From: Pandoraea apista
GTDB taxonomy: Bacteria > Pseudomonadota > Gammaproteobacteria > Burkholderiales > Burkholderiaceae
NCBI RefSeq assembly: GCF_001465595.2
Contig: NZ_CP013481.2
Location: 186,001 to 250,000, forward strand
Reading direction: 5' to 3'
DNA: 64,000 bases
Below the pieces are notes generated by a model that was not told the DNA's origin, searched no databases, and worked only from the letters and a program-made list of their open reading frames with translations. The stretch's first letter is position 1. Each line of letters opens with the position of its first letter. The position numbers were made by a program, and so were the translations under genes. This document shows, one piece after another, positions 55,351-64,000 of this stretch.

Positions 55351-57210
55351 ATGACGGGAGAACCCGAAAGTTCTGACGGCGCAGCGCACGGCGGTGCGCA
55401 CGCTGGCGGCTCTTACGACTTCTGGACGAAATACGTCTGGAGCCAGGACCACAAAGTGATCGCCGTGCAATACACGTGCACGGCCATCGCGGTCGGCCTC
55501 GTGGGGCTCGTGCTCTCGAACCTCATGCGCATGCAACTCGGCTTCCCCGGCAAGTTCTCGTTCATCGACGCCAACCACTACTACCAGTACGTCACCATGC
55601 ACGGCATGATCATGGTGATCTACCTGCTAACAGCGCTTTTCCTCGGCGGCTTCGGCAACTACCTCATTCCGCTGATGGTCGGTGCGCGCGACATGGTCTT
55701 CCCGTTCCTGAACATGCTCAGCTACTGGGTCTACCTGCTCGCGGTCATCGTGCTGCTGGCAAGCTTCTTCGTGCCCGGCGGCCCGACAGGCGCGGGCTGG
55801 ACGCTCTATCCCCCGCAAGCAATCCTGCCGGGCACGCCGGGTACCGAGTGGGGCATCGTGCTGATGCTCGTCTCGCTGGCCATCTTCATCGTGGCGGCGA
55901 CGATGGGCGGCCTGAATTACGTGACGACGGTGCTTCAGTCGCGCACTGAGGGCATGACGCTGCTACGCATGCCGCTCACCGTCTGGGGCATCGTGATGGC
56001 CACCGTGCTCGCCTTGCTGGCGTTCCCCGCGCTGTTCGTCTCCGCCGTGATGATGTTGCTCGACAAGACCCTGCACACGAGCTTCTTCATGCCCGCACTG
56101 GTGTCGATGGGACAACCGCTCGACTATCGCGGCGGCAGTCCGCTGCTGTTCCAGCACCTGTTCTGGTTCTTCGGCCATCCGGAGGTGTACATCGTGGCGT
56201 TGCCCGCGTTCGGCATCGTCTCGGATCTCATCAGCGTGCATGCGCGCAAGAACATCTTCGGCTACCGCATGATGGTCTGGGCGATTCTCGCCATTGGTGT
56301 GTTGTCGTTCGTCGTGTGGGCGCACCACATGTTCATCAGCGGCATGAATCCGTATTTCGGATTTTTCTTCGCGACGACCACACTCATCATCGCCATCCCC
56401 ACCGCCATCAAGGTCTACAACTGGGTGCTGACGCTCTGGCGTGGCGATATTCATCTGACGGTGCCGATGCTGTTCGCCATCGGCTTCATCAGCACGTTTG
56501 TCATCGGCGGACTGACGGGACTGTTCCTCGGCAACGTGAGCGTGGACATGCCGCTGTCCAACACTTATTTCGTGGTCGCGCACTTCCATATGGTGATGGG
56601 CGTCGCCCCGCTGCTGGTGATCTTCGGCGGCATCTATCACTGGTATCCGCTTGTGAGCGGCAGACGTCTGAACGACCGCCTCGGACAGTGGCATTTCTGG
56701 ATCACGTTCGTCGGCACGTACGCCATCTTCTTCCCGATGCATTACCTAGGCGTGCTCGGCATGCCGCGCCGCTATTACGAGTTTCAGGGCTACAGCTTCA
56801 TTCCGCAGTCTGCGCACACGATGAACGCTTACATCTCGGTGGCGGCATTCATCGTCGCGGCCGGTCAGATGCTGTTCCTGTTTAATCTGGTGTGGAGTCT
56901 GCGGCACGGCAAACCGGCGGGCGCGAATCCGTGGCGCGCGGCCTCGCTCGAATGGCAGACGCCCGACGTGCCGCCCGTTCACGGCAACTGGGGGCCGGTG
57001 CTGCCGGTGGCCTATCGCTGGCCGTACGAGTACAGCGTGCCGGGCGATATCGACGACTTCGTGCCACAGAATCTTGCGCCCGATCCGCGACGTCCGGCCA
57101 CGCTTGTGGATGGCGATTCGGCGGCGCTGCATCGGCGTGGATCACCACCAACTCAGTCGCCGTCCAAGTCATCCGACTCGCCCGAATCACCCAAGGGAGC
57201 CACACCATGA
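55351..57210 (+). CDS. ctaD: Cytochrome c oxidase subunit I
   Basis: A 619-residue haem-copper oxidase core with about 12 helices. CuB/haem ligands: first His in YVTMHGMIMVIY, HPEVYI (CuB His and cross-linked Tyr), VWAHHMF (CuB pair) and VVAHFHMVMG (haem a and a3 histidines). The YxFQGYSFIPQS stretch is unusual in cta-type sequences near the membrane end. C-terminal 60 residues are hydrophilic and repetitive in Pro/Ser. ATG at 55351 follows ACGGAGACAAG. Its stop overlaps the next gene (ATGA). Confidence 0.95.
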   Translation: MTGEPESSDGAAHGGAHAGGSYDFWTKYVWSQDHKVIAVQYTCTAIAVGLVGLVLSNLMRMQLGFPGKFSFIDANHYYQYVTMHGMIMVIYLLTALFLGGFGNYLIPLMVGARDMVFPFLNMLSYWVYLLAVIVLLASFFVPGGPTGAGWTLYPPQAILPGTPGTEWGIVLMLVSLAIFIVAATMGGLNYVTTVLQSRTEGMTLLRMPLTVWGIVMATVLALLAFPALFVSAVMMLLDKTLHTSFFMPALVSMGQPLDYRGGSPLLFQHLFWFFGHPEVYIVALPAFGIVSDLISVHARKNIFGYRMMVWAILAIGVLSFVVWAHHMFISGMNPYFGFFFATTTLIIAIPTAIKVYNWVLTLWRGDIHLTVPMLFAIGFISTFVIGGLTGLFLGNVSVDMPLSNTYFVVAHFHMVMGVAPLLVIFGGIYHWYPLVSGRRLNDRLGQWHFWITFVGTYAIFFPMHYLGVLGMPRRYYEFQGYSFIPQSAHTMNAYISVAAFIVAAGQMLFLFNLVWSLRHGKPAGANPWRAASLEWQTPDVPPVHGNWGPVLPVAYRWPYEYSVPGDIDDFVPQNLAPDPRRPATLVDGDSAALHRRGSPPTQSPSKSSDSPESPKGATP

Positions 57211-57842
57211 GACCTGTTCCGTCCTGGCCGCCGATGCCACCGGGGGGCGCGCCGATTGCGCTTCCGCGTCGTCGTGCGGCGTCGCAGATCGCGCTCTGGT
57301 GGTTGATGGGCGTGATCGGCGTGTTGTTCGCGTTGATGCTCGTCGCTTACGTGATGCGCATGAGTCTCGGCGACTGGCGTCCCCTGCCGCCCGTCAATGC
57401 GTTGTGGGTCAACACAGGTGTGCTGGCCGCCGCATGCATCGTGATGCAGTCGTCGGCTTCGCAGGCCAGACGCGGGGAGTTGCGACGCTCGCGGCGCGAC
57501 TGGGACCTCGCCGGCGCGCTCGCGCTCGCCTTTGTCGTCGGCCAACTGTGGGTCTGGCGCGATCTGTTTGCGCGTCACTACGGGGTCTCCGGCAATCCGG
57601 CGAATAGTTTCTTTTTCCTGCTGACCGGACTGCACGCCTTGCACCTGATCGGGGGCCTGGTGGCGTGGGCGTGCCTGATGCCGCGCCGTCTCACGCATGC
57701 CACGCGCGCGCGACGCCTGTCGCTCACGGCACAGTACTGGCACTTTCTGTTTGTGGTGTGGGTGGTGTTGTTCGCGGCGATCGTCAACCTCACGCCGGAG
57801 ATCGCACAGCGGCTGTGCGGTACCGGCGGGGTGAGCCCGTGA
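57207..57842 (+). CDS. Haem-copper oxidase subunit III-type protein (first copy)
   Basis: A 211-residue membrane protein with about five helices, clearly of the subunit III fold: SFFFLLTGLHALHLIGGL and LTAQYWHFLFVVWVVLFAAI. It lacks the first two helices of the full subunit and starts with a Pro-rich, Arg-rich N-terminus. Overlaps ctaD by four bases. A second, fuller copy follows at 57878. Confidence 0.85.
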   Translation: MRPVPSWPPMPPGGAPIALPRRRAASQIALWWLMGVIGVLFALMLVAYVMRMSLGDWRPLPPVNALWVNTGVLAAACIVMQSSASQARRGELRRSRRDWDLAGALALAFVVGQLWVWRDLFARHYGVSGNPANSFFFLLTGLHALHLIGGLVAWACLMPRRLTHATRARRLSLTAQYWHFLFVVWVVLFAAIVNLTPEIAQRLCGTGGVSP

Positions 57843-57877
57843 TGTGACGCGTCTGCCATGGCCCGAGGAGCTGCATC

Positions 57878-58597
57878 GTGAATACGCCATCGTCCGCGCT
57901 TTCTTCAGCGTCTCCCGCTTCGCCTGCGTCCCCTGCCGGGCAGACGCCTGACGGCTGGCGCGGCCTCGTCACCGACTGGTCGGGAGATCGCGCCGCGTTC
58001 CACGTGCCGTGGGGCAAGGCGATGATGTGGATCTTCCTGCTCTCGGACACGTTCGTGTTCAGCAGCTTCCTCATCGGCTACATGACGGTGCGCATCTCGA
58101 CCACCGCCGCATGGCCGAATCCGGCGGAGATCTTCGCGCTCAATGTGAACGGTCATCCGGTGCCGTTGCTGCTCATCGCCATCATGACGTTCGTGCTCAT
58201 CAGCAGCAGCGGCAGCATGGCGATGGCGGTGAACTTTGCCTACCGGCGCGATCGCGACAAGACGGCGGCCTGCATTCTCGCCACGGCCTATCTCGGCATG
58301 GCGTTCGTCGGCATGCAGGCGTTCGAGTGGACGAACCTGATCGTGCACGAAGGCATTCGCCCGTGGGGCAATTCGATGGGCGCAGCGCAGTTCGGCGCGT
58401 GCTTCTTCATGATTACCGGCTTTCACGGGCTGCATGTGAGCGCGGGGGTGATCTATCTGCTAACCGTGATGCGCAAGGTGCTCAACGGCACACTGGAGCG
58501 ACGCGACAACTATCAGTTGGTCGAGATCGCCGGCCTTTACTGGCACTTCGTCGATCTCGTGTGGGTGTTCATCTTTGCGCTGTTCTATCTCTGGTAG
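57878..58597 (+). CDS. Cytochrome c oxidase subunit III (second copy)
   Basis: A 239-residue membrane protein with six or more helices: MMWIFLLSDTFVFSSFLIGY, FFMITGFHGLHVSAGVIYLL and LYWHFVDLVWVFIFALFYLW, the classic subunit III ending. GTG start at 57878 with GAGGAG upstream. Lies 35 bases after the first copy, so two subunit III-like proteins are encoded in one operon. Confidence 0.92.
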   Translation: MNTPSSALSSASPASPASPAGQTPDGWRGLVTDWSGDRAAFHVPWGKAMMWIFLLSDTFVFSSFLIGYMTVRISTTAAWPNPAEIFALNVNGHPVPLLLIAIMTFVLISSSGSMAMAVNFAYRRDRDKTAACILATAYLGMAFVGMQAFEWTNLIVHEGIRPWGNSMGAAQFGACFFMITGFHGLHVSAGVIYLLTVMRKVLNGTLERRDNYQLVEIAGLYWHFVDLVWVFIFALFYLW

Positions 58598-58605
58598 GAG
58601 GAGCG

Positions 58606-58962
58606 ATGGAATCCTCTGCGACACCTGCTGCGCACACGGCCCTCGCCGGTGGCAAGCCCAAGGGCCAACAACATTCGGTCGGTATCTACCTCAAGGTGTG
58701 GGCGCTGCTGTTCGTGCTCTCGACGCTGTCGTACCTCGTCGACTATGCGAACTTGCATGGCTATTTGCGATGGGGACTGATTCTCGCGCTGATGGTGGCC
58801 AAGGCCGGACTCATCGTGGCGGTGTTCATGCACATGCGCTGGGAGCGTCTCGCGCTCGTCTACGCGATTCTGATTCCGCCGCTCGCACTGCTGGTGTTGA
58901 TGGCATTAATGGCCACCGAGGCCGACTACACCTTCCTCACGCGGCTCGCGCATTTCCACTGA
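58606..58962 (+). CDS. Cytochrome c oxidase subunit IV-type small protein
   Basis: A 118-residue membrane protein with three helices (about 26-45, 55-75, 82-103; WALLFVLSTLSYLVDY, AKAGLIVAVFMHMRWERL). Such small prokaryotic subunits stabilise the oxidase. AGGAGGAGCG precedes the ATG. Last gene of the operon; the convergent LysR gene ends 12 bases away and no terminator is evident. Confidence 0.85.
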   Translation: MESSATPAAHTALAGGKPKGQQHSVGIYLKVWALLFVLSTLSYLVDYANLHGYLRWGLILALMVAKAGLIVAVFMHMRWERLALVYAILIPPLALLVLMALMATEADYTFLTRLAHFH

Positions 58963-58973
58963 AACGCCGGGCA

Positions 58974-59906
58974 TTACAACAATTCCACCAACCGCCGGTC
59001 GCTCTTGCGGCAGTACTCGGTGCAGGCGGCGCGCGCGGCGGTCGCGGCACCGTGAACGAAGAGCGGCGCGTCGGCGCGGCGTGACATCGAGACGACGATG
59101 GACGGCGGCGCCGGTTGCAATGGCAACTCCGCGACTTCCCCGCTCGCAATCAGATCGTCGACGAACAGACGCGGGATCGCCGCAACACCGAAACCGTCTC
59201 TGACCAACTGCACGATCACGGCGATCGACGGGGAGCCCGTGATGCGTGTCTCCGAGAGCGGCACGCCGTGCACACCCGCCAGCTTCGCCACGATGTCCTC
59301 GAGCGCACGATGCGGCGCGGTGCCGCGTCCGTAAGTGAGGATCGGATGTTGCAGCACCTGCTTCGCCAGCCCGCTGCGTGTATTCGGAAACATGCCCGTG
59401 CGCGCGATCCAGTGCACCGGGTAATTGGCGAGCGCGTCGCACACCACGCTGCTGTCGTCGCTGCCCTCCACACGGATGATGAGATCGAGTTCGTCGGCGA
59501 TCAGGCGACGCTGCAACTGCACCGAGACGTCGACCGTCAGCTCGACTTCCAGCGTCGGATAGTCGGCCGCGAGTCGTCGCAGATAGTGCGGCAGCCAGCT
59601 ATGCACGACCGTCTCGATCACGCCGAGGCGCAAGCGTCCGCGCAGGGTGCTCTCGCCCGACGCCGCCGCTTGCAGACGCCGCGCCGCCTCCACCACCGCC
59701 TTCGCATAACCCAACAGGTATTCACCGTTCGGGGTGAGCCGGAACTCGCGGCTGTCGCGATCGACGAGCTCGGTCTTCAACTCCTCTTCCAGTGTCTTGA
59801 TGCGTTGCGAAATCGCCGCCGGGGTGGCGTGCAGCGCTGCGGCCGTCGCACGAAAGTTGCGCAGCTTGGCCAGCGTGACGAAGGTTTCGAGAAATCGCGT
59901 GTTCAT
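58974..59906 (-). CDS. LysR-family transcriptional regulator
   Basis: A 310-residue regulator. N-terminal helix-turn-helix FLETFVTLAKLRNFRATAAALHATPAAISQRI (positions 4-35, key helix in the last 15 residues), then a periplasmic-binding-type effector domain (about 90-295). It stands divergent from the DUF1445-MFS-oxoprolinase genes and most likely controls them. Start at 59906 fits the family; upstream in-frame codons look spurious. Confidence 0.9.
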   Translation of the reverse strand: MNTRFLETFVTLAKLRNFRATAAALHATPAAISQRIKTLEEELKTELVDRDSREFRLTPNGEYLLGYAKAVVEAARRLQAAASGESTLRGRLRLGVIETVVHSWLPHYLRRLAADYPTLEVELTVDVSVQLQRRLIADELDLIIRVEGSDDSSVVCDALANYPVHWIARTGMFPNTRSGLAKQVLQHPILTYGRGTAPHRALEDIVAKLAGVHGVPLSETRITGSPSIAVIVQLVRDGFGVAAIPRLFVDDLIASGEVAELPLQPAPPSIVVSMSRRADAPLFVHGAATAARAACTEYCRKSDRRLVELL

Positions 59907-60000
59907 ATGGCGCGGCGTGATTAGCACTAGACGGAAGCGCAGGACGGAAGTGCAAGACGGGAGCGTGCCCAAAAAGCACAACAGTGCGATGAAAAGAAAT

Positions 60001-60033
60001 GCAACAAACCCCGGGAAAACCCGCGAGGTTGTT
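60001..60033. promoter_or_regulatory. Imperfect inverted repeat, candidate LysR operator
   Basis: GCAACAAACC-CCGGG / CCCGCG-AGGTTGTT forms an imperfect dyad in the 240-base divergent region between the LysR gene and the hydro-lyase gene. LysR regulators bind such intergenic dyads; the assignment is only positional. Confidence 0.3.
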
Positions 60034-60146
60034 AAGAAATTCTATACGGCGACTCGCAGAAAAACTCGTTAGCGACAACTTTTTTTTCTTTCTATGCTTC
60101 ATCCATCGATGCCGCCAAAGCATCTTCCCGCCACGCAGGATTTGCC

Positions 60147-60968
60147 ATGAACCACCGAGCCATGCCGAACGACTTCACTTCGCAACGCGACACGATCACG
60201 CCTTTCGAATTCCGTCAGGCCGTTCGCAGCGGCCAGTTCCGCGGGCCGACCGCCGGCTACTGCGGCGACTTTGCGCAGGCCAATCTGGCTATTCTGCCGT
60301 TGGCACATGCGCACGATTTCCTGCGCTTCTGCCAGAGCAATCCGAAGGCGTGCCCGCTGCTGGGCGTGGGCGAGCCGGGGCAGTGGCACGTGCCCGCGCT
60401 GGGCCGTGAAGTCGATATCCGCACCGACGTGCCGGGCTACAACGTCTACCGCGACGGCAAGCTCGCCGAGCAGGTCGATAACCTGGCCGAGTACTGGCAA
60501 AGCGATTTCGTGGTCTTCGCCATCGGTTGCTCGTTCTCGTTCGAAGACATGCTGGCCAAGGCGGGCATTCCGTTGCGTCACGTGGATGAGGGCCGCAACG
60601 TGCCGATGTACCGCACCAAGATCGAGAATCAACGCGCCGGAAAGTTTGGCGGCCAGCTGGTGGTGTCGATGCGTCCGATGAAGGGCGCCGACGCCATTCG
60701 CGCCGTGCAGATCACGAGCCGCTTCCCCGGCGTGCATGGCGCCCCGATCCATATCGGCGACCCGTCGGCGCTGGGCATTGAAGATTTGAGCAAGCCGGAG
60801 TTCGGCGACGCCGTCACCATTCACGACGGCGAGTTACCCGTGTATTGGGCGTGCGGTGTGACCCCGCAGACGGCGCTCATGGGCGCGAAGCTGCCGCTCG
60901 CGATCGCGCACCGTCCGGGCTACATGCTGATGACGGATATCCCGAACGCGTCGCTCGCGGTGTTCTGA
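60147..60968 (+). CDS. DUF1445 putative hydro-lyase (D-glutamate cyclase-like)
   Basis: A 273-residue protein of the PF07286 family, annotated as hydro-lyase and related to the D-glutamate cyclase DGLUCY of eukaryotes. Motifs: [46 protein letters not shown], and [21 protein letters not shown] precedes the ATG at a good distance. The position before an MFS transporter and an oxoprolinase suggests an acid-substrate pathway; exact reaction not proven. Confidence 0.82.
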   Translation: MNHRAMPNDFTSQRDTITPFEFRQAVRSGQFRGPTAGYCGDFAQANLAILPLAHAHDFLRFCQSNPKACPLLGVGEPGQWHVPALGREVDIRTDVPGYNVYRDGKLAEQVDNLAEYWQSDFVVFAIGCSFSFEDMLAKAGIPLRHVDEGRNVPMYRTKIENQRAGKFGGQLVVSMRPMKGADAIRAVQITSRFPGVHGAPIHIGDPSALGIEDLSKPEFGDAVTIHDGELPVYWACGVTPQTALMGAKLPLAIAHRPGYMLMTDIPNASLAVF

Positions 60969-61174
60969 ACGCGCGACCTATCCGCCTGACGGCACGACAC
61001 GCAACACTGAGGCGTCACCGAGGCGCCACCAGGTATCGAGCAACACAAAAGCACCGCGCCATGACGGGAGGCGGCAGGGGAACTATTACCTGCCGGTGAC
61101 CGCATACGCCCATCGGAGAGCGCGGCCCGAGGGCATCACACGGCAAGACAGGACATCACCGGAGTCTTTTTCTC

Positions 61175-62497
61175 ATGGAAAGCAAAACCCCTCTCGCGTC
61201 TCCCGCCGCGCCGACACCCGCTGCCTCTACCGAGGCGGGTGGCAGCCTGTTCGGCTGGTATGGCGACGCCACGCCGCGCGAAAAACGCGCGTTCTGGAGC
61301 TGCAAGGTCGGCTACATGCTCGACGGCATGGACACGCAGATGCTGAGCTTCGTCATCCCGACGCTGGTCGCCACGTGGGGCATCAGCCTCGCGGACGCCG
61401 GCTTCATCGGCACGCTCACGCTGCTCGCCTCGGCGCTCGGCGGCTGGGTCGCCGGCATCCTCTCGGATCGCATCGGCCGCGTGCGCACGCTGCAACTCAC
61501 CGTACTTTGGTTCGCCGTCTTCACCGGGCTTTGCGGCCTCGCGCAGAACTACCACCAACTGCTCGCCGCACGTGCGCTCATGGGCTTCGGCTTCGGCGGC
61601 GAGTGGACGGCAGGCGCCGTGCTCATCGGCGAAGTCATCCGCGCTCGCGATCGCGGCAAAGCGGTCGGCCTTGTGCAATCGGGCTGGGCCATCGGCTGGG
61701 GCCTGACGGCGATTCTCTACTCGGCGCTGTTCTCACTGCTGCCCGCCGAAATCGCGTGGCGCGCGCTGTTCCTGATCGGCCTGTTGCCCGCGCTGCTCGT
61801 GCTCTTCATCCGTCGCTATGTGCAGGAGCCCGAGGTGTACCAGAAGGAGAAGGCCAAGCAGTCGCCGGAAGACGCCCCGGGGCTGGCCGCCATTTTCAGC
61901 CCGGCCCTGCTCTCGACGACGATTCGCGCCGCGCTGCTGACCACCGGTGCACAAGGGGGCTACTACGCCATCACGACTTGGCTGCCCACGTTCCTGAAGA
62001 CGGAGCGCCATCTCACGGTGATGGGCACCGGCGGCTATCTCGCGATGATTATCTTCGGGTCGTGGGTCGGCTATCTGGCCAGCTCGTATCTGACCGACCG
62101 CCTGGGCCGCAAGCCGAACTTCATCCTGTTCGCCGTGGGGTCGATGGTGATCGCGTTCTCGTACACGTCGCTGCCGCTCACCGACAGCGCGATGTTCTGG
62201 CTCGGCTTCCCGCTCGGCTTCTTCGCGTCGGGCATTTTCAGCGGCATGGGGGCGTTCCTGACCGAACTGTTCCCGACACGAGTGCGCGGCTCCGGCCAAG
62301 GCTTTTGCTACAACGTCGGCCGTGCCGTCGGTGCGTTGTTCCCGTTCCTGATCGGCATGCTCTCGAAGCAATACGGTCTGGGTACGACCATCGGCATCTT
62401 CGCCGCCGTGGCCTACGGCGTATTGATCCTCGCGGCGCTTACCCTGCCCGAGACACGCGGCCGCGAACTCGACTCGCTTGAGACGAGTGCGTCGTGA
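61175..62497 (+). CDS. MFS transporter, organic/aromatic acid symporter-type
   Basis: A 440-residue transporter with 12 predicted helices. The loop GILSDRIGRVRTLQ carries the D-R-x-G-R motif of the superfamily, and KVGYMLDGMDTQMLSFVI, GFGFGGEWTAGAVLIGE and LFPTRVRGSGQGFCYN fit the acid:H+ symporter/sialate branch. Probably imports the substrate processed by its neighbours. GGAG is 11 bases before the ATG. Confidence 0.85.
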   Translation: MESKTPLASPAAPTPAASTEAGGSLFGWYGDATPREKRAFWSCKVGYMLDGMDTQMLSFVIPTLVATWGISLADAGFIGTLTLLASALGGWVAGILSDRIGRVRTLQLTVLWFAVFTGLCGLAQNYHQLLAARALMGFGFGGEWTAGAVLIGEVIRARDRGKAVGLVQSGWAIGWGLTAILYSALFSLLPAEIAWRALFLIGLLPALLVLFIRRYVQEPEVYQKEKAKQSPEDAPGLAAIFSPALLSTTIRAALLTTGAQGGYYAITTWLPTFLKTERHLTVMGTGGYLAMIIFGSWVGYLASSYLTDRLGRKPNFILFAVGSMVIAFSYTSLPLTDSAMFWLGFPLGFFASGIFSGMGAFLTELFPTRVRGSGQGFCYNVGRAVGALFPFLIGMLSKQYGLGTTIGIFAAVAYGVLILAALTLPETRGRELDSLETSAS

Positions 62498-62679
62498 CAC
62501 CCTGCGGCCTGTGCCGATGAACTACCGCGGCAGCCGTCGCTGCCGCGTCCGATGACTGTCTCTTAACGCTTCCACAAATCGCTCCCGGAAATCGAAGTAT
62601 CGAATGTGCGGCCCCGCCCGACGATGTCGGGCAGGTCCGCGCCGGGAGACGTGCGCCTTGCGCCAACAGGAATCACCGA

Positions 62680-62694
62680 CGGTGCGCCGCACCG
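62680..62694. repeat. Palindrome CGGTGCG-C-CGCACCG upstream of oxoprolinase
   Basis: A perfect 7-base inverted repeat around one base, 46 bases before the oxoprolinase ATG in the 243-base gap. Could be an operator or part of a promoter; nothing else recognisable is in the gap. Confidence 0.35.
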
Positions 62695-62740
62695 TGATTG
62701 CCCCCAATTCTCGTTTGACCATTGCTTTGCGAGTGACCCC

Positions 62741-64000
62741 ATGACGAACGCTCTCACGCCTGCCGACCAAAACCGCGCGCCTGCGCATCACACGCCTTCG
62801 CGCTGGCAGTTCTGGATTGACCGCGGCGGTACCTTCACCGACATCGTGGCGCGCCGCCCGGACGGCACGCTCGTCACCCACAAGCTGCTCTCCGAAAACC
62901 CCGAGCAGTATCGCGACGCTGCCGTCGCAGGCATCCGCCATCTGCTGGATCTGGCGCCGGGCGAGTCGATTACGCCGGCGCAGGTCGACATGGTGAAGAT
63001 GGGCACGACCGTGGCGACCAACGCGTTGCTAGAACGCAAGGGCGAGCCGCTCGCGCTGGTGACGACACACGGCTTTCGCGACGCATTGCGCATCGCGTAT
63101 CAGAATCGCCCGCGTTTGTTCGATCTCGACATCGTGCTGCCCGAAGCGCTGTATGCGGAAGTCGTGGAAGTCGACGAGCGCGTCGGTGCGCACGGTGAAG
63201 TGGTGCGTGAGCTGGATCTCGATGCGGCGCGCAGCGCGCTGGAAGCTGTCTACGCAAAGGGCATCCGTGCGCTCGCCATCGTGCTGATGCACGGCTATCG
63301 CTATCAGGCGCACGAAAAGGCGCTGGCGAGCATGGCGCGGGCGCTGGGCTTCACGCAGGTCTCCGTCTCGCACGAAGTCTCGCCGCTCATGAAGCTCGTC
63401 TCGCGCGGCGACACCACCGTCGTCGACGCCTATCTGTCGCCGATTCTGCGTCGCTATGTCGAGCAGGTCGCGCAGGAGATGCCGGGCGTCAATCTGCAAT
63501 TCATGCAGAGCAGCGGGGGACTCACGCGTGCCGACAACTTCCAGGGCAAGGACGCCATTCTGTCCGGCCCGGCCGGGGGCATTGTCGGGATGGTGCGCGC
63601 GTCGAGTGCGGCGGGTTTCGATCGCGTGATCGGCTTCGACATGGGCGGCACGTCGACCGATGTGTCGCACTACCACGGCGAGTTCGAGCGCGTGTTCGAG
63701 ACACAGGTGGCCGGCGTGCGCATGCGCGCACCGATGATGAGCATTCACACGGTGGCGGCGGGGGGCGGATCGGTGTTGTCGTTCGACGGCACGCGTCTGC
63801 GCGTGGGGCCGGATTCGGCCGGCGCGAACCCGGGGCCGGCGGCGTATCGTCGCGGTGGTCCGCTCACGGTCACCGACTGCAACGTCATGCTCGGCAAGAT
63901 TCAGCCCGCGCACTTCCCGAAGGTCTTCGGCCCGCACGCCAACGAACCGCTGGATCGCGATGTCGTGGTCGCGAAGTTCACGGCACTTGCCAAGGAGATC
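62741..64000 (+). CDS. Hydantoinase/5-oxoprolinase family protein (N-terminal part, truncated by window end)
   Basis: About 420 codons are present. N-terminal hydantoinase/oxoprolinase domain: [18 protein letters not shown], then [17 protein letters not shown]; HydA domain from about 220: [47 protein letters not shown] and the ATP-binding [12 protein letters not shown]. The arrangement matches the 5-oxoprolinase / N-methylhydantoinase superfamily; substrate is unknown but 5-oxoproline fits the neighbouring cyclase-like gene. The HydB part would lie beyond the window. Confidence 0.92.
   Translation, partial: MTNALTPADQNRAPAHHTPSRWQFWIDRGGTFTDIVARRPDGTLVTHKLLSENPEQYRDAAVAGIRHLLDLAPGESITPAQVDMVKMGTTVATNALLERKGEPLALVTTHGFRDALRIAYQNRPRLFDLDIVLPEALYAEVVEVDERVGAHGEVVRELDLDAARSALEAVYAKGIRALAIVLMHGYRYQAHEKALASMARALGFTQVSVSHEVSPLMKLVSRGDTTVVDAYLSPILRRYVEQVAQEMPGVNLQFMQSSGGLTRADNFQGKDAILSGPAGGIVGMVRASSAAGFDRVIGFDMGGTSTDVSHYHGEFERVFETQVAGVRMRAPMMSIHTVAAGGGSVLSFDGTRLRVGPDSAGANPGPAAYRRGGPLTVTDCNVMLGKIQPAHFPKVFGPHANEPLDRDVVVAKFTALAKEI

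Noticed and set aside
57911..58435. Leftward open frames across the oxidase genes (for example over subunit III)
   Set aside because: They read His/Glu/Arg-rich text on the reverse strand of membrane proteins, a known artefact of the complement of hydrophobic codons.

Overview
The window is GC-rich (except one stretch) and packed with genes typical of a Burkholderiales beta-proteobacterium. The best guess is Pandoraea or a close relative: a complete sox thiosulfate-oxidation locus, a SorAB sulfite dehydrogenase, an rsmI-yraN-diaA-dolP block and a MarR-type EPS-associated regulator occur together. The genus is inferred from gene content only; there is no rRNA or species marker here.

Layout. 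1-7061: putA (3' part outside the window), sorB-sorA and priA, all leftward. 7062-16795: a priA-hemE spacer with DnaA boxes, hemE, a PheC-like exported dehydratase, then housekeeping hydrolases and isomerases (alpha/beta hydrolase, CoA-binding protein, hydroxypyruvate isomerase, dienelactone hydrolase fusion, ArsC-like reductase, exonuclease, metallo-hydrolase). A probable unannotated small RNA with its own terminator lies near 11.45-11.68 kb. 17030-24103: rlpA, a three-gene ABC importer ending in a strong terminator, then rsmI, yraN, diaA and dolP in an order like that of E. coli. 24196-37132: sulfur oxidation, comprising a flavocytochrome c pair (soxE/soxF-like), an orphan two-partner-secretion pore (TpsB), an ArsR-type SoxR with a perfect inverted-repeat operator, then soxC-soxD-cytochrome-soxY-Z-A-X-W-B.

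37262-53233: a tRNA-Ala(CGC) marks the left edge of a polysaccharide locus. Its left arm reads rightward: EPS regulator, four genes for CDP-4-keto-3,6-dideoxyglucose (ddhD, A, B, C), a final reductase/epimerase, a flippase and an abequosyltransferase-like enzyme. Its right arm reads leftward: a Wzy/EpsG-like polymerase, three glycosyltransferases and hddA-gmhA-hddC-gmhB for GDP-D-glycero-alpha-D-manno-heptose. The arms converge on a decayed IS3-family transposase. Base composition drops visibly in parts of both arms, suggesting horizontal assembly.

53605-58962: a cytochrome c oxidase operon with a subunit II/cytochrome c fusion carrying a long Pro/Thr-rich tail, subunit I, two tandem subunit III-type proteins and a small subunit IV. 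58974-64000: a divergent LysR regulator next to a DUF1445 (D-glutamate cyclase-like) protein, an MFS transporter and a hydantoinase/oxoprolinase (truncated by the window end), which together suggest a pyroglutamate/D-glutamate-type catabolic unit.

How it fits together: SoxXA, YZ, B and CD oxidise thiosulfate in the periplasm, flavocytochrome c handles sulfide and SorAB handles free sulfite; all deliver electrons to cytochrome c, which the oxidase at 53.6-59 kb could use. No CRISPR array, intact transposon, prophage or rRNA was seen.
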